Numbered from the stretch's first letter, positions 1-11,334 are shown. The stretch is 64,000 nucleotides of DNA from Adiantum capillus-veneris (GCA_014529385.2 CM043959.1:13174809-13238808), one strand, 5' to 3'. The notes: generated by a model not told the origin, from the letters alone. Translations and numbers: made by a program.

Positions 1-113
1 TGCTTCTCAATTACAAGCTTTTGTGTCAGCAGTACAGCTATATCGAACTACATTTTCTGACTTATCGGGTGAATGGAATGGAGCTGGGCTCAATAGAGCC
101 TGCAAAATACATG

Positions 114-116
<3 letters not shown>

Positions 117-159
<43 letters not shown>
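117..159. repeat. (GA)n microsatellite inside MYB intron 1
   Basis: A 43-bp GA tract begins two bases inside the intron, so on the MYB strand the intron reads GTA followed by a long CT tract directly after the donor. Length changes here would alter the pyrimidine context of the 5' splice site. Confidence 0.95.
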
Positions 160-162
<3 letters not shown>

Positions 163-295
163 CAGCTTGTTTGGGGACGGAGCTCCAGCAGCCGTGGCCA
201 TGACGGGTGATGTGGCGGATAAGCTTCTCATCCTCCTCGGGCGACCACAGTCCCTTTCTCAGCTTCTGCTTCTGGCAACACGCGTGTCTTCCCAT
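163..295 (-). CDS. R2R3-MYB transcription factor, exon 1 (partial gene)
   Basis: The minus-strand ATG at 295 opens a reading frame starting MGRHACCQKQKLRKGLWSPE, then EEDEKL and GHGCWSSVPKQAG. This is the N-terminus and first half of repeat R2 of plant R2R3-MYB proteins, nuclear DNA-binding transcription factors. W residues sit at the expected R2 spacing. The 133-nt exon ends in AAGCTG followed by GTACTC, a splice donor at the position and phase usual for this family. The rest of R2, R3 and the activation region are not in the window. In families of this type exon 2 begins LQRCGKSC, which I do not find in bases 1-162, so the intron runs past the left edge. The MGRHxCCxKQKLRKGLWSPEED start resembles the MYB61/MYB86-like group, but one exon cannot fix the subgroup. 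Confidence 0.9.
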
Positions 296-850
296 GATTG
301 ATCTCTGTACCGCTCTTGGACGTCCGCTCTAGTGGCGCGCCACTGTACTCTCGTAATTCTGAGAGAGAGAGAGAGAGAGGGGGGGGGGATCAGTGAGTTC
401 GTAAGAATCTGCGCGTTGGTTGGTGCTGATCAAGAGCGCCCTACACATGTGCAGGTGATGCTCGAAGCTGCTGCGCGCAGTATATTTGTGTACATTTGTC
501 GCGCTTTTGTGCAATGCAGCGTCGTGCTTCTTTCCATTCGCCTTTCAACTTTTGTCCAAAAAAGTCACCTTCACTTCTTTCTGGTTTAATTGTGCAGATG
601 CACCTGCACCCTGCTTCTCTTGCTCGCTGCCGCCACTTGATCTCCTCCTCCTATTATTCTATTCTCGGGTCGGCCCTCCCCCTCCTTTGCGGAGCTCCGG
701 TACGGCCACGATCAGCAGCTTCTACTCGAAGAGGAAGCCCTGTTATATATGCAAAGAGGCCCATGTATGCATTTCATTTTGTCCGGCATGCAGTGTGTGC
801 GTACTGCGTGCGCGTGCATCAAAGATTATGAACGTAGGGCTAACTGTGTA

Positions 851-885
<35 letters not shown>

Positions 886-1062
886 ATCTGTGGGCAGGGA
901 AGAGGATCGCTACAGCTAGAAATCCTGGCTTGTAAAAGCTCCAAGAGCCTCGCCTTCATTGATATAAGGAGGGAGTACAGGTCCGGCAAATTCGCTGTGT
1001 TTTCAAAAGCGGGGCTCTTCTTCTCTCTCTCTCTCTCTCTCTCTCTGTTGGAGAGTAGCTAG
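296..1062 (-). promoter_or_regulatory. MYB upstream region with several GA/CT tracts
   Basis: This is the 5' side of the MYB gene. It holds a (GA)n-G run at 361-388, (GA)n at 854-881 and (CT)n at about 1022-1046. In plants GA/CT tracts near the start can bind GAGA-binding (BBR/BPC) proteins, so a regulatory role is possible but only inferred. Plus-strand open frames of 111-122 codons at 486-854 look like chance frames in this GC-richer stretch. Confidence 0.5.
742..749 (-). promoter_or_regulatory. Candidate TATA box of the MYB gene
   Basis: Read on the minus strand the sequence is CATATATAACAG, a good TATA-type element. A start about 30 bp downstream would leave a 5' UTR of roughly 420 nt before the ATG at 295. 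Confidence 0.45.
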
Positions 1063-1141
1063 CCTTCTAAATCGTCATAATTGCCAATTATGCTTAAGCA
1101 AATCGCTCTAAGGCTCAATTATGCCAAGGAGACTTAGAAGG
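1063..1141. repeat. Imperfect inverted repeat upstream of MYB
   Basis: CCTTCTAA at 1063-1070 pairs with TTAGAAGG at the far end, and an inner CATAATTG pairs with CAATTATG. The two stems are separated by an asymmetric internal loop. The whole could fold as a hairpin of about 79 nt. It may be a small foldback element; I see no further evidence of a microRNA. Confidence 0.35.
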
Positions 1142-1838
1142 TGGGGGTCCCATATCATCATCAATTCAGAAGCCTTTGAAAAAATATTTCTACCCACATT
1201 CTGCTTCCAGATCTATAAAAATGATGCTGTTAAAAGGACGCATTACAAAAGCTGCTATTTAACTGGAATGTGACGCCCATATGCATGCCCAGCTGCATAA
1301 TATATGAACTGAGATCAACACACATGACCTCTTTTTTATTTAGACTCTAGAGTAATTGGAGAGGGGGAGTTGGAGAGGAATTTCAATGGTAGTAGTATTA
1401 AAGGAGTAGTAGCTGTAAGCTACATGTAGGCTGTAGGATGTCCTGCACGAGTGATGCGTACATAGTATGTACTTGAGTGCGGGTGCTTTTTGGCTGAAAC
1501 TGAAGCAAATATAATGAAGGCTTGAATCAAAAAAGAGCCTCAACAACGACGTCATGTAGGCTAAGGAATGGGATCACGGAAAATGGAAGTGGGCCAGCAG
1601 CAAGGGCACACAATGCCTGTTTTTCATCGTTTAATTAATTGGGGCGGACAGTAGAACCATCAAATCAGAGGGAAGCTGTATTTTGTTAGCCTTTAGGAAC
1701 AAGCTCAACACAAATGATTTTTCGAATGTGGAATTACACCAAATCAAATGTATATGAAGGCTCGACAAACTAACATGATAAGGCGATCATAAGTCGTAAT
1801 TTAATTTCAAGAGTGATGACATAAAGTAAGGAAAGGGA

Positions 1839-1840
<2 letters not shown>

Positions 1841-1875
<35 letters not shown>
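1841..1875. repeat. Poly(G) run, 35 bp
   Basis: Thirty-five consecutive G, followed by CGGGGCGGGGC. The plus strand could form G-quadruplexes. Confidence 0.9.
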
Positions 1876-1986
1876 CGGGGCGGGGCAATTATGACTCACA
1901 AATTGTTGCTCAAAAGCTAAGGGTGAGCCGGGGGAGCTCTGATCATAACTAGCTTATGCTTACTTCTCTCGCATTATATACGACGT

Positions 1987-2055
1987 GCGTGTGTGTGTGT
2001 GTGTGTTTTGTTTTTTTTTTTTTTTCCTTGGGGGGTGGGGGGGGGGGGGGGGGGG
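1987..2055. repeat. Compound (GT)n / poly(T) / poly(G) tract
   Basis: A GT repeat runs into a T tract, then a short interruption, then about 19 G. Confidence 0.85.
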
Positions 2056-2839
2056 CATAAATGCACTGTTGTTGACGCCCAACCGACTTTCCTCTCACGT
2101 TTGTTCCAAGTCACACATGACTACTCAGTGATCAAAAGTTCCGATTCACTCAATAACATTGTAATTCCATCAGATTTTTGACCATATCCTTTTCATTTAT
2201 AATATGAGGCAGACAGCTCAATGCTAAAATATTTGAAACAAAGATCTTCAAAACAAAAGGCCCCAAGGATCCAAACCGCCACAGGATGACTTGATGCAAT
2301 TTGACCGTGAAAAGGAAAATCTTAGATCAAGTAAATATTGCAATGTCTTTGATCAAAAGTGTGCCTCAACAATTATATATGCTAGTACTATGCACACACA
2401 CGCGGGCATAACAAACTGCATCCTTTATACAGTAGTAAATTCATATGTGCATATGGCATGGTACCCCTCATTTGGTTTTGCAAGGTATACATGTGCATTC
2501 TTTTAAATATGTGTAGATTGCCTTGTACTTGGGCATCCCGGATAGTCAAATATATCTTTGTACAGCGATTTCATTACAAGTGTCAGGAAAGAAACTTGCA
2601 CAAAAAAAGGGGGTCGTGTTGATATACACTGTCTCTCTACGTCTGAAATATTGAATCTTGCTACAAATGTTACTTAAGTAGACGTGGGCCGGGCCGGGGC
2701 AAGTGTAGATGAAAAGCAACACCCAAAAAGCTAGAAATTTGCACATTCGAGCCATCAAAGCTGAAAGAATGGACCAGGGCCACAAACACATCCTCAAAAC
2801 AAAGCAATCAAACGCATTTTACGTGATGACTCACCACAG

Positions 2840-2843
<4 letters not shown>

Positions 2844-2894
<51 letters not shown>
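2844..2894. repeat. (GA)n microsatellite
   Basis: Uninterrupted GA dinucleotide repeat of about 51 bp. Confidence 0.95.
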
Positions 2895-2895
<1 letters not shown>

Positions 2896-3428
2896 GCTTA
2901 TGAGAAAAGGGCGTGGGGCTCAAGGCAAGCTTTTAGGGGGCCCAGCCCAACACACTACTTAGCAAATGGGCCACTGATTGCTGAGCAACTCAACAAAATC
3001 ATGAGAAAGGTTGCGCAATGTTTTGGCAAGCCTCTCGAGTCTCTAGTCGCCGCTAGCCTCTCTTCACTCTTGAGCCTGCGACGTATACCGGTGTACTTTT
3101 CAACTGTATTATTGCTTCAGCTCTTCTTTTTTTTTTTTGGTTTTATAATCTATTCAAAACTCTCTGAGTTAGTCAGTATTGCAAAAAAAAAAAAGATTTT
3201 AAGGAAGTTTGACCACCAGCATGTGTGGAAAAGTCTTTCAATTGGTTGTCTCCAAGACCAAGCTAGGGCCTTGAAACGGAAGTTGGTGTGAAGGAGCTCT
3301 GCTAGCGTGGCTACCCTCTGCATGTTCCGTACACCGCCCACGCACAGGCCTGTCGCTTTCACCTTTCCCCTTTACGCTTACTCCTAAAGTTATGTCCTCT
3401 CTTTGGACCACCTTGCCCCTCCCCCTTT

Positions 3429-3431
<3 letters not shown>

Positions 3432-3461
<30 letters not shown>
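3432..3461. repeat. Poly(G) run, 30 bp
   Basis: Thirty consecutive G near the inferred 5' end of the LINE, preceded by pyrimidine-rich sequence. Confidence 0.9.
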
Positions 3462-3462
<1 letters not shown>

Positions 3463-3632
3463 GGGAGATGGGATCTGCATGGAGCTGCACGAAGCCCTGC
3501 GAAATGGGTTGGTCCACCCTATGCAGACAAGCACTACTCCTCATGGTCCACCAAGCTTGCTAGCTTCCAATCCTCTGTTTCAAGCAATGTCGATGGGAGG
3601 TCTTACCATCCCCACAGAGCAAAGACAGGAAC

Positions 3633-4980
3633 ATGCTGGCCTCATGGGGGTTAGTCTTCGACCTCAGCACCTTACCTATGCCGCCGTTTGCTGGCAATCC
3701 TCTCACGAGCCCCATCCCTCATTCTGGAATTAATCCAACTCTGCCCCTTTCTGCACAGTTTCACACTCTAGGTATGATGATGCACTCTAACTCTAATCCT
3801 CTGTTTGGCTGCAACCCCATGATGTGTCAAGATGATATTAGAGACTTCTCTCTGCATCTTCAACATTTGAGCAAAAATGAACCTCAGACAACTGGGGGGA
3901 CGAGGAAGAAACCCATACCTTTCCTAAGCCTTTGCCACATGGTGAACTAAGAGAGGAGGAGGCAGATCCCTCTGAATCAGACAATGACCAAGACAATGAG
4001 AGTGTTGTGGTCATTCCTACAAAAGATCTTGAGCTTTGGTTCACTCAGCTACAGGACCGAGTGGCTATTGGGTTGATTCATGGTGTCAGACCTTCTGTCG
4101 AAGCACTAAGGATCAGGATGTCCCACAATTGGGAAAATAGGAACATCAAAGTCAATCATGTCCAATATTCGCCAAATAACTACTATCTCTTTTTTTGTGA
4201 AGGCTCCAATGTTGCTCTTCATATCATTAGCCAGGGGCAGTGAGGCTGATTAGAAATATTCCTCTGTTAGTTTTTAACTAGTACCAGGGCTTCAACCCTA
4301 GGGGTCCTATGCCTACCAAAGCCTCTGTATGGGTTGATTTTCCCGACCTGCCAGTGGAATATTATCCTTGGCTCAAGATAATGTAGGAAGAGTATTGGGT
4401 CAGAGATGAAGATCTGGCCGCAACCATAAATGGGATCCCCAATTTCTCATTGTAGTTGACCTGATTGCAAACTTGAAGAGGATGATCGCAATCAAATATT
4501 CTGAGGGACAACTTTTCCACCTGCAGCTGGTCTTATATAAGAATCTACCAAATGCATGTTTTCACTGCCTGAACAAGGGAACTATATAAAAGACTGTCCT
4601 GATCTCAAGCATGCACCTGTTCAAGAAGACCCTCAGCAGGACTGCAAGGACTCTTTCCAGCCAATGCAAAGAGAAAGAGTGCTAAGAGTAGCAGGAACCC
4701 TAAGCCCTCTACCAACAGAAACAAAAACAGTTTCAGTCCTCTCCTACAAGAAGTTTTTGATCCCTTTAGTCATGATGTGCTAGAAGAAGTAGGCAACAAT
4801 GAAGAAGTCATGAATGCAACCTCTTCTAAGTGTGGGGAGATACCAAGGGGAAAAGCCTCCACCTCCAATGATGCAAACAACCAGAAAGCTATGGATGGTC
4901 AGAAATCACCCTCCCCCCCTATAGTCCCTCAAGCCAAGCAAGGGGGGCCTTTCCTCAGCTAGCTCTTCAGACTCTGAGTA
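3633..4980 (+). pseudogene. LINE ORF1-like (gag-like) region with broken zinc knuckle
   Basis: Successive frames read GVRPSVEALRIRMSHNW, then after stops DFPDLPVEYYPWLKIM, the style of the DUF4283-type RNA-binding domain found in ORF1 of plant LINEs. At about 4551-4600 a zinc knuckle is recognisable (CFHCLNKG), but the reading frame changes inside it and the second half (NYIKDCPD) lies in another frame. An Asn stands where the His of the CCHC motif is expected. A Ser/Pro-rich acidic stretch follows. ORF1 proteins of this kind bind element RNA; this copy cannot encode one. Confidence 0.65.
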
Positions 4981-5204
4981 CTTTTCTATGCCTAGCTTCA
5001 ATTGAAGGACAAAAGCATTGACGATATAAATCTATTTGAATCCCAATTGCAGGAGCAAGAGGACTTGATGAAGACACAATTAAGTAGTGATATTAGCAAA
5101 TATGTGGACATCATAATGACTCAGATAGAGGAGGAAGGCTTCCTCTGGCTCCCCATCCCTCATCCAAAAGAAAGAAAGAGACCTCTAAGAATCCAACCAG
5201 ATCC

Positions 5205-5810
5205 TTGGTTGTTCTGGATAAACCTTCTAAAAACAACAAAAAATTAGTTGTCCTCATCTTCCTTCAAGAGGTAAAAGTATATGGTTCTAACTTGTCCTCT
5301 AACCTGCAAAGGTTAGGTGCAAGATTCAATTGGCTCTACTTCATCCTGCAAGTCCTCGCTTTTGAAAAGGGTAGTTGGGTGACGGTATCTCTTAACAGTC
5401 CATTCAATTACACACTCATTTCTTTGTATCCCTCAAACTCATCAGTGGAAAGAGCAAAAACTTGGGAGGAGTTATCGAAGCTGCAAGGCCCCTGTATTTG
5501 TGCAGGGGATTTTAACATGGTGGAATCCTCTTTTGAGAGGTGGAAGTAGCAAGGACTCACTATCAGTGGATCAGAAAAAAGAAATTGGGAACTGGCTCTC
5601 TCAAAGCCCAATCTTGTTGATATCTCTGAGGACACTGGCCTTACTTATAGCAATAAACAAATGGGTGAGTGCTACAAGGCAGCAAGGCTTGACAGAGTCT
5701 ACATGAGCTCCAACCTATTGCGAGAATATTGGCAAGTAAGTTGTGGTAAAGATAACTTTTTCTTATTGTATGATCACTCACCTGTTATGTTTGAACTTCA
5801 AAAAGAAGCT
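5205..5810 (+). pseudogene. LINE ORF2 endonuclease domain (EEP/APE type), broken
   Basis: The frame from 5205 holds LQEVK, the endonuclease motif around the catalytic Glu, and CICAGDFNMVES, the GDFN motif. In the next frame come TYSNKQMGECYKAARLDRVY and YDHSPVMFEL, the LDR and SDH-like motifs at the end of the domain (here DHSP). In intact elements this enzyme nicks the target DNA to prime reverse transcription. Stops and frame changes at about 5550 and 5700 inactivate it. Confidence 0.8.
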
Positions 5811-6169
5811 TCCTCCTTCCCACACTTTATGTGAGCTAAAAAACAAACTTAGAGAGGAAGAGCTTCTTATGGCTAGATCTTCCATCCTATGGACAAGAGA
5901 ATTCTGGGCAGGAAAAATCAACAAGCCTAATAAACATATGTTCAACCTTCTGAAAAAGAAGAAAATAAAGGACTTTGTCCCTATGCTTAAAAAGAAGGAT
6001 GGCACTATTTCAAAAAACAACAAGGAAAATTTAAAGATTGTTACATATTTTTATGCTAATATTTTCTCTTCCCCCTCCAAAAGAGGGGCTGACATCACAA
6101 CTTCCAGAGCCACTATAGCTAGAGCTAGAAAAAGAAGTGTGCATGTGCATATTGCAAAAGTGATGGATC

Positions 6170-7120
6170 AGCCCTAACAGAGGGGGAGATTCTGGACTCC
6201 ATTGATGCACTAAAAAATGGGAAGTCTCCTGGTTGTGATGGTCTTCCAAATGAATTTTTAAAAATGTACAAAGACTTTCTCCTGCCCTATCTCTTGTCCA
6301 TATAGGGGGAAGCTCTCAAGGTAGGAGCTCTCTCCACCTCTATGAACATAGGCATTATTAAGCTCATTCATAAAAGGGGGGGAAAGGAAGACTTAGGGAA
6401 TTGGAGACCCATATCTTGTCTGACTTCTGTGTACAAAATTTTCTCATTGGCCTTAGCTAGAAGACGGAGTTCTATCATGCATGATCAGATTATCCTGCCA
6501 GAACAGAAAGGATTCATAAAGGGCAGATTCATTCTAGATTCCACTATTACCGTGTGGGAGGCCTTTGAATATGCTCATGATAATGAATAGAGTTCATCTT
6601 CTTCAAAATTTATTTTGACAAAGCTTATGACATAGGATTGAATGGGATTTCATTCTTCTGTCTCTTCAAGACATTGGGTTTGGAAGACACTTTATTAAAT
6701 GCATTCAGGTCCTTTTTGGCAATGCATGCTCTAGAGTAGCCATTAGTGGTGCTCTGTCTGACATTTTCCCTTTGAAAAGATCCACAAGGCAGGGTTTCCC
6801 TATTGCTCCTTTTTTAATTGCAATATGCTCTGATGCTCTTGGCTGGCTGACTTAGGATGCCTTGAACAATAAGAGTATGAGGGGTCTCCAAATTCTTGGA
6901 ATTGAAAAAGAATTGGTATTACAACAATTTACTGATGATACTAATTCAATTTTTCCAAATGATAATGATTTAGTTGTCCACTTATGGAAATGTCTGGATA
7001 CATTTTGCAAAGCAAGTCGTTCAGTGATCAACCATGCTAAAACAGGTATTAAAAGTTTCTCAGGTCAGTCCCCACAAATTGTAAGATGCATGGAAATCAA
7101 AGATGGGTAAATTTTTAGAC
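6170..7120 (+). pseudogene. LINE ORF2 reverse transcriptase domain, broken
   Basis: The sequence passes through IHKRGGKEDLGNWRPISCL and LPEQKGFIKGR (typical LINE RT motifs), then STRQGFPIAPFL. At about 6925 comes QQFTDDTNSIF, the place of the catalytic box, usually FADDT or YADD. Here the first residues read FTDD, so the second Ala is changed to Thr while both Asp remain. The domain is split across at least three frames with stops at about 6307, 6588 and 6854. Confidence 0.85.
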
Positions 7121-8300
7121 TCCTAGGAATGCCTATGGGATTCAAAGTAACATTTTCTCAACGATGGGAATGGGTGATGTCTAAATTCAAGCAAAAGATT
7201 GCAAAAAATGGAACCAATATCCAAGTTCCACCTCAGCTAGAGCTTTTGTTTTGAATCACTACCTGCTACCCTCTTTAATTTATTTTTTGTCTTGTTGGTC
7301 TCCAACCAAATATCAGTTGAAGTAGGCTACTGCCTTGGCCAGGAACTTCCTCTAGGGAGAGGATAATGAACAGAACAAGGTCTCCAAAGTCCCCTGGGAT
7401 ATATGTTGCATGCCAAAAAGCAAGGGTGGTCTTGGACTACTCAATCTAGAAAGATTATCCACTAGGATGGCAGCCAAATGGATCCTTAGAGCTGTAGAAT
7501 CAACAGACTATTGGGTTGCCCTCCTCAAGAGAAATATCTAAAAGTTTAAGTTGGTGAGCTACAAAGCCTGGTTTAATCTACACATCACAGAGGTAATGCT
7601 CTCTCCAACCCCTTTCCAACCAGTAGGCTCCAAGATAACATGTAGAATGTGGATTGCCTGGGAAGCCATCAAAGCCAACTGGAAGCTCTCACATGACTTT
7701 TATTCTAACCACTCCATTTTTTTGCTAGATTCTGTGTGTTTTGGCTTCTTTATAGATAAGGACTTCTCCCTATGTAGAAGATCTCACAAATTCCATAAGA
7801 GAGGTATTAGAACTTGGGTAGACCTGTTGATTCAAGGAAAGTTGAGATCTAAAGCTCAACTCCAGGAGGATTTCTTAATCCCTCTCTCTCTGGCAGATGG
7901 TTCCAAGCTAGACCAAGCACATTATGGAAAATCTTAGAGTTCCTATTAGAGTCAGTCAAGCAGCTAGCCAGATACAAAGATTGGCATCAGAAGCCTACAA
8001 ATACTTCTTCCCGAAAGCAGGGGTAAAGAGTGACTTGAAGAAAAGATTAAATAAACTATGGAGCGTCTCATGGAGCAGTAAAGTACAGTGAACGTATAGA
8101 TTCAAATGTCTATGGGCCTTCCCTTTAGAGAACAAGCATTCTACTCTTCTATGGCTCATTATTCACCAAGGCATCTGGAGTGGGGGTAAGGCATCAAAGG
8201 CAGTGTTAGTGATGGGGTCTGCACCAGATGCTCTAGAGAAATTGAAGATTGTGCACACTTGTGGTTCAACTGCAGGTGTAATATTGAAATGATCAAGGGT
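7121..8300 (+). pseudogene. LINE ORF2 C-terminal region (RT tail and zf-RVT-like)
   Basis: After the RT come RLLGMPMGFKVTFSQRWEW and a Trp-rich stretch typical of L1 ORF2 tails. At about 8090-8290 the frame reads KCLWAFPLENKHSTLLWLI and ends near a Cys/His cluster resembling the zinc-binding RT-associated domain. Several in-frame stops are present. Bases 8300-8745 look like the 3' end and UTR. Confidence 0.6.
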
Positions 8301-8987
8301 ACATGCTAGCAATAACCAGCCAACTCAATCTTAAATCTTTGGACTTCAGAGACTGGCTACTGGGTAATTGCAAAGGGCTTGACATATCGCTATGGAACAT
8401 TTGGAGAAGCTTGATATTGTGGTTTATATAGCTACAGAGAAACGCCTCAATTTTCATAAATTCATCTCCTTACCCTTTTGACCTTCTTAAGTTGGAACTT
8501 AGGCAAAGTGCTCTGAGACTTTGCAAAAAAGCTAATGAAGCATTCCCCGAAGGTTATAATGTATCCCGAATGATGAAAACTACCAAATGGAAGCACTGGA
8601 GCCTTATTGTCCCTAGATTTTACCACCCTACCCGGCTCAGAATGTCCCTCTTGTTGTAAAGCCTTTGCCTTGGGGCTGTCTCACCCCCCTCCTGTGGGTC
8701 CCTTGTATTTTGTCTATACCATCTTAATCAAAATTCTAATTTCCTAAAAAAAAATTCTCTCAATTTCAAGTCTTAAATGTCAACAAGTTGCATAGCATTC
8801 ATAGCATCACTCATCACTATATCACATTTAAAGGGATCAATGTTGGAGGGAAAAAGTAGGGGGCATGCCAATTGTGGGCCGTCAAATTTGGTGGCACAGA
8901 GACGGCCCAAATTTACAAAAATATATCCCAAATACCAATTTTCCTGCATTTACAATATGACACACCCAAATCCTCTATATTTTAGTG

Positions 8988-9066
8988 AACGCATGCGAGA
9001 GTAGTGGTTAGAGCACATGCCTCGTTGCACGGAGGTTGAGGGTTCAAGATGTGGGGCACGAACCGA
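8988..9066 (+). other. tRNA-like segment, probable SINE head or tRNA relic
   Basis: AGTAGTGGTTAGAGCACATG resembles a tRNA D-arm with the pol III A box, and about 35 bp later GAGGTTGAGGGTTCAAGATG resembles a T-arm with the B box (GGTTCAA). The anticodon stem is only partly paired and no clean acceptor stem is visible, so I do not call a functional tRNA. A 15-bp direct repeat CCCAAATTTACAAAA at 8906-8920 and 9067-9081 brackets it and may be a target-site duplication. Confidence 0.5.
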
Positions 9067-9081
9067 CCCAAATTTACAAAA

Positions 9082-9933
9082 GTTTTTTGAATGTACAAAT
9101 GTGCATCGGATGGCCTGAATTCCCCCAGCCGTAGATCCCATTCGAAGCTATCCAAGTGATAATAGTGTGGAGGGTCATCATCCTCATACCCTCATTTAGG
9201 GAGTTTTAGAACTAGTCATACTTGGTTGGCCTTGTCATAGGCCCTTTTTTTTGTGCAAAAGTTTAAGTTGGCATTGGAGGTAGCAAAAAAAGATATGTAC
9301 CTCTATCAAGCACATGTAAATCTTGCCATCAAATATTTATTATTGAAGAAAACATGTGCATTAAAACAAATGACATCAAAATGCACAAACAAAATTAGAC
9401 TACTTATCTATTAAGCGAGAAGGCGCCTCATTAGAGTGTGCTAGGCTAAATACAATGTTTTGACAAGCTACAATAAGAACCATGAGACTAATTAAACTTT
9501 TCATTGTGACATGAGGACATGGCAGAAACTATAGACCACATAGTGCAAGACATATAAAATATAAAAGTGCCACATAGGAGTATTTGGGAGAAAAGCCACT
9601 ATGTCTCTCCAAGAATTATAAAGAATGAAAGCGGTGCCACGTCTCGTAGTCTAGTGTGTGGTCCAAACAAATGCATACACATGGAAATTTGGATGCTAGT
9701 AACGAACCTTTATTATTTATTGACGTAAAGATTTGCTTTGGTAGCTTTGGAGAGGTTGTTGTTATTCATTATCATAAATGTAGTGGATGTTTGCTATGGT
9801 GTAGAGGGCATGAGATCAAGATTAGGGACATACCCAAATGATTAGCATTAATTAAAACCATTAACATACATAGTATGTATTAGTTCACCATAATGGACAT
9901 TCTACATGAAAGATCAAATCAAAATGTATGTTA
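9082..9933. other. Unassigned AT-rich sequence
   Basis: No gene or element is recognised on either strand. The short open frame at 9656-9841 has no motif I know. Confidence 0.5.
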
Positions 9934-10188
9934 TGTTAGAACACCCTACATAAGTATGAGACCCTAGTTGTAGAAGGGGGAACCACCTCTAGCAGGAGTG
10001 AGCTTTCAGAAGCATCCAATGAGTTACCATAGTAACTTAAAGTGCACAGTCAGTCAGACACTAGTCTAGTAGCCTATAAATAAGACTCACTATTCATTTT
10101 TGGGGACTTTTGACCCTTGGTCTTTTGAAACTCTTGTGACTCTTGTATCACTTTGTAATTATCTTGTAACAACATCTTATACTGCTAT

Positions 10189-10263
<75 letters not shown>

Positions 10264-10541
10264 ATAATTTGAAAACCATTTATTGGCATACTTAATGCTC
10301 ACCAATTTTACACTAAGTATTCTGAATACAATTCCAGTTCTAGTTCCAGTTAGTGTTTAGTAATTTCATTTTCCACTTTTGTCTTCCACTAGTCTAAAGT
10401 GCTATCTGGATTCTGTAAATATGAAATCTATAACTCTAAGTACCAACTTGGAATAGCTCTCTGGTCACATCCAGCTCATTCCATTTTAGTGATCACGATG
10501 GTTTGGGCTAAGTCACTCTGGGACCGATGAACTACCTCCCA
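9934..10541 (+). mobile_element. LTR of an LTR retrotransposon (5' LTR)
   Basis: The segment starts TGTTAG and ends CCCA, as LTRs do, and contains CCTATAAATAAG at about 10071 as a TATA box. A (CT)n tract of about 70 bp sits inside it. Two bases after the end comes a primer binding site, which fixes the orientation as plus and the type as 5' LTR. I found no matching second LTR in the window. Confidence 0.65.
10190..10259. repeat. (CT)n microsatellite within the LTR
   Basis: About 35 CT units lie downstream of the LTR TATA box, in the part that would be transcribed. Confidence 0.95.
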
Positions 10542-10543
10542 GT

Positions 10544-10555
10544 TGGTATTAGAGC
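10544..10555 (+). other. Primer binding site (tRNA-iMet type)
   Basis: TGGTATTAGAGC differs by one base from TGGTATCAGAGC, the standard plant retrotransposon site complementary to the 3' end of initiator tRNA-Met. It lies two bases after the LTR end. Confidence 0.75.
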
Positions 10556-11039
10556 TATTGCATGTCAACAATGCCACCCATGATGAGCACAAGAGGTCGA
10601 TGACCAACTACTAGATTCATGGAGAACCCAGATTGGGTCAGTCCAACTCTAGAAGAATCAGAGCCAGACTATGATACTGATCACCACCTTGGTCGACCCA
10701 GGGAAGGGTAAAGCAGAAGAATCAAGGAACTCTTAGCATTCCAGTCATGTCACGTGTAGGAAAGTTGAACGGGCTGAATGAAGAGGTAGGTCTAATGGGA
10801 CTTAGTAAGGTCATAAGCACAATGAGGGAAGTGATGGAAATAGAACAAGTCACCAATCTTCACCTAAGCAGTCTAAGAAGACAGCAAAAAACACAGTTTT
10901 TGAAACAGAAACAGAAGACTGGGAGGTAGACACAGATCATTACAAAAAGAAGACCAGAGATAGGAAGCCATTTCATAGAACCAGAGCCAATAAAAACAAT
11001 GATCATTCCAGCAATCTGAAGATTTCTTTCCCTATAGGG
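10556..11039 (+). pseudogene. Start of a retrotransposon internal region (gag relic?)
   Basis: After the primer binding site the plus strand opens with a frame including MENPDWVSPTLEESEPDYDT, an acidic stretch that could be the beginning of gag, but stops soon interrupt it. No nucleic-acid-binding knuckle, protease or RT follows before unrelated repeats start at 11040, so the element is truncated. Confidence 0.35.
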
Positions 11040-11252
11040 AAATTTCACACGATAGCTTCAAGTCAAGTTATCTATTAACAAAAGACACTACTAATCATCC
11101 AACTTTAAAAAAATTGAATTTGGTTATACTTAAATACTAGAAAAATTGAATTTCACGTGATAACTTCGAGTTGAGCTATCTATCAACCAAAGGCACTACT
11201 GATCATCTAATTTTTAAAAAAAAATTGAATTTGATTATACTTAAATACTAGA
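11040..11252. repeat. Diverged tandem duplication, ~105-bp unit
   Basis: The block from AATTTCACACGATAGCTTC to ATACTTAAATACTAGAA is repeated once as AATTTCACGTGATAACTTCG to ATACTTAAATACTAGAA. The copies differ mainly by transitions. Confidence 0.8.
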
Positions 11253-11334
11253 ACCCGACTAAGTCACATTGACAAATTGATTCAAGAAAGAAAAAATCAA
11301 AACATAAAAACCATGGTGTAAATCCCAACTCATA

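Larger units (their letters stand above)
1142..3389. other. Gene-free stretch with simple repeats
   Basis: No convincing coding region is visible on either strand. It holds the poly(G) run at 1841-1875, a (GT)n-poly(T)-poly(G) compound at about 1987-2055 and a (GA)n tract at 2844-2894. The short open frames here are AT-rich and lack recognisable motifs. Confidence 0.6.
3390..8754 (+). mobile_element. L1-type non-LTR retrotransposon (LINE), decayed
   Basis: In plus-strand order I can follow an ORF1-like region with a zinc-knuckle relic, an APE-type endonuclease with CAGDFNMVES, a reverse transcriptase, a C-terminal cysteine/histidine region, and a 3' end with a short A tract at 8746-8754. This is the layout of plant L1-type LINEs, which copy themselves by target-primed reverse transcription. 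All frames are interrupted by stops and shifts. The 5' boundary is a guess, and I could not find a matching target-site duplication after the A tract. Confidence 0.85.

Noticed and set aside
486-854. Two overlapping plus-strand frames of 111-122 codons
   Set aside because: They overlap each other in different frames, show no domain, and lie in the MYB upstream region next to GA tracts; probably chance.
1063-1141. MicroRNA precursor
   Set aside because: The fold has a large asymmetric loop in the middle of the stem, and no arm offers 20 nt of near-continuous pairing.
8988-9066. Functional tRNA gene
   Set aside because: The acceptor stem is missing and the anticodon arm is poorly paired; only a tRNA-like relic is supported.
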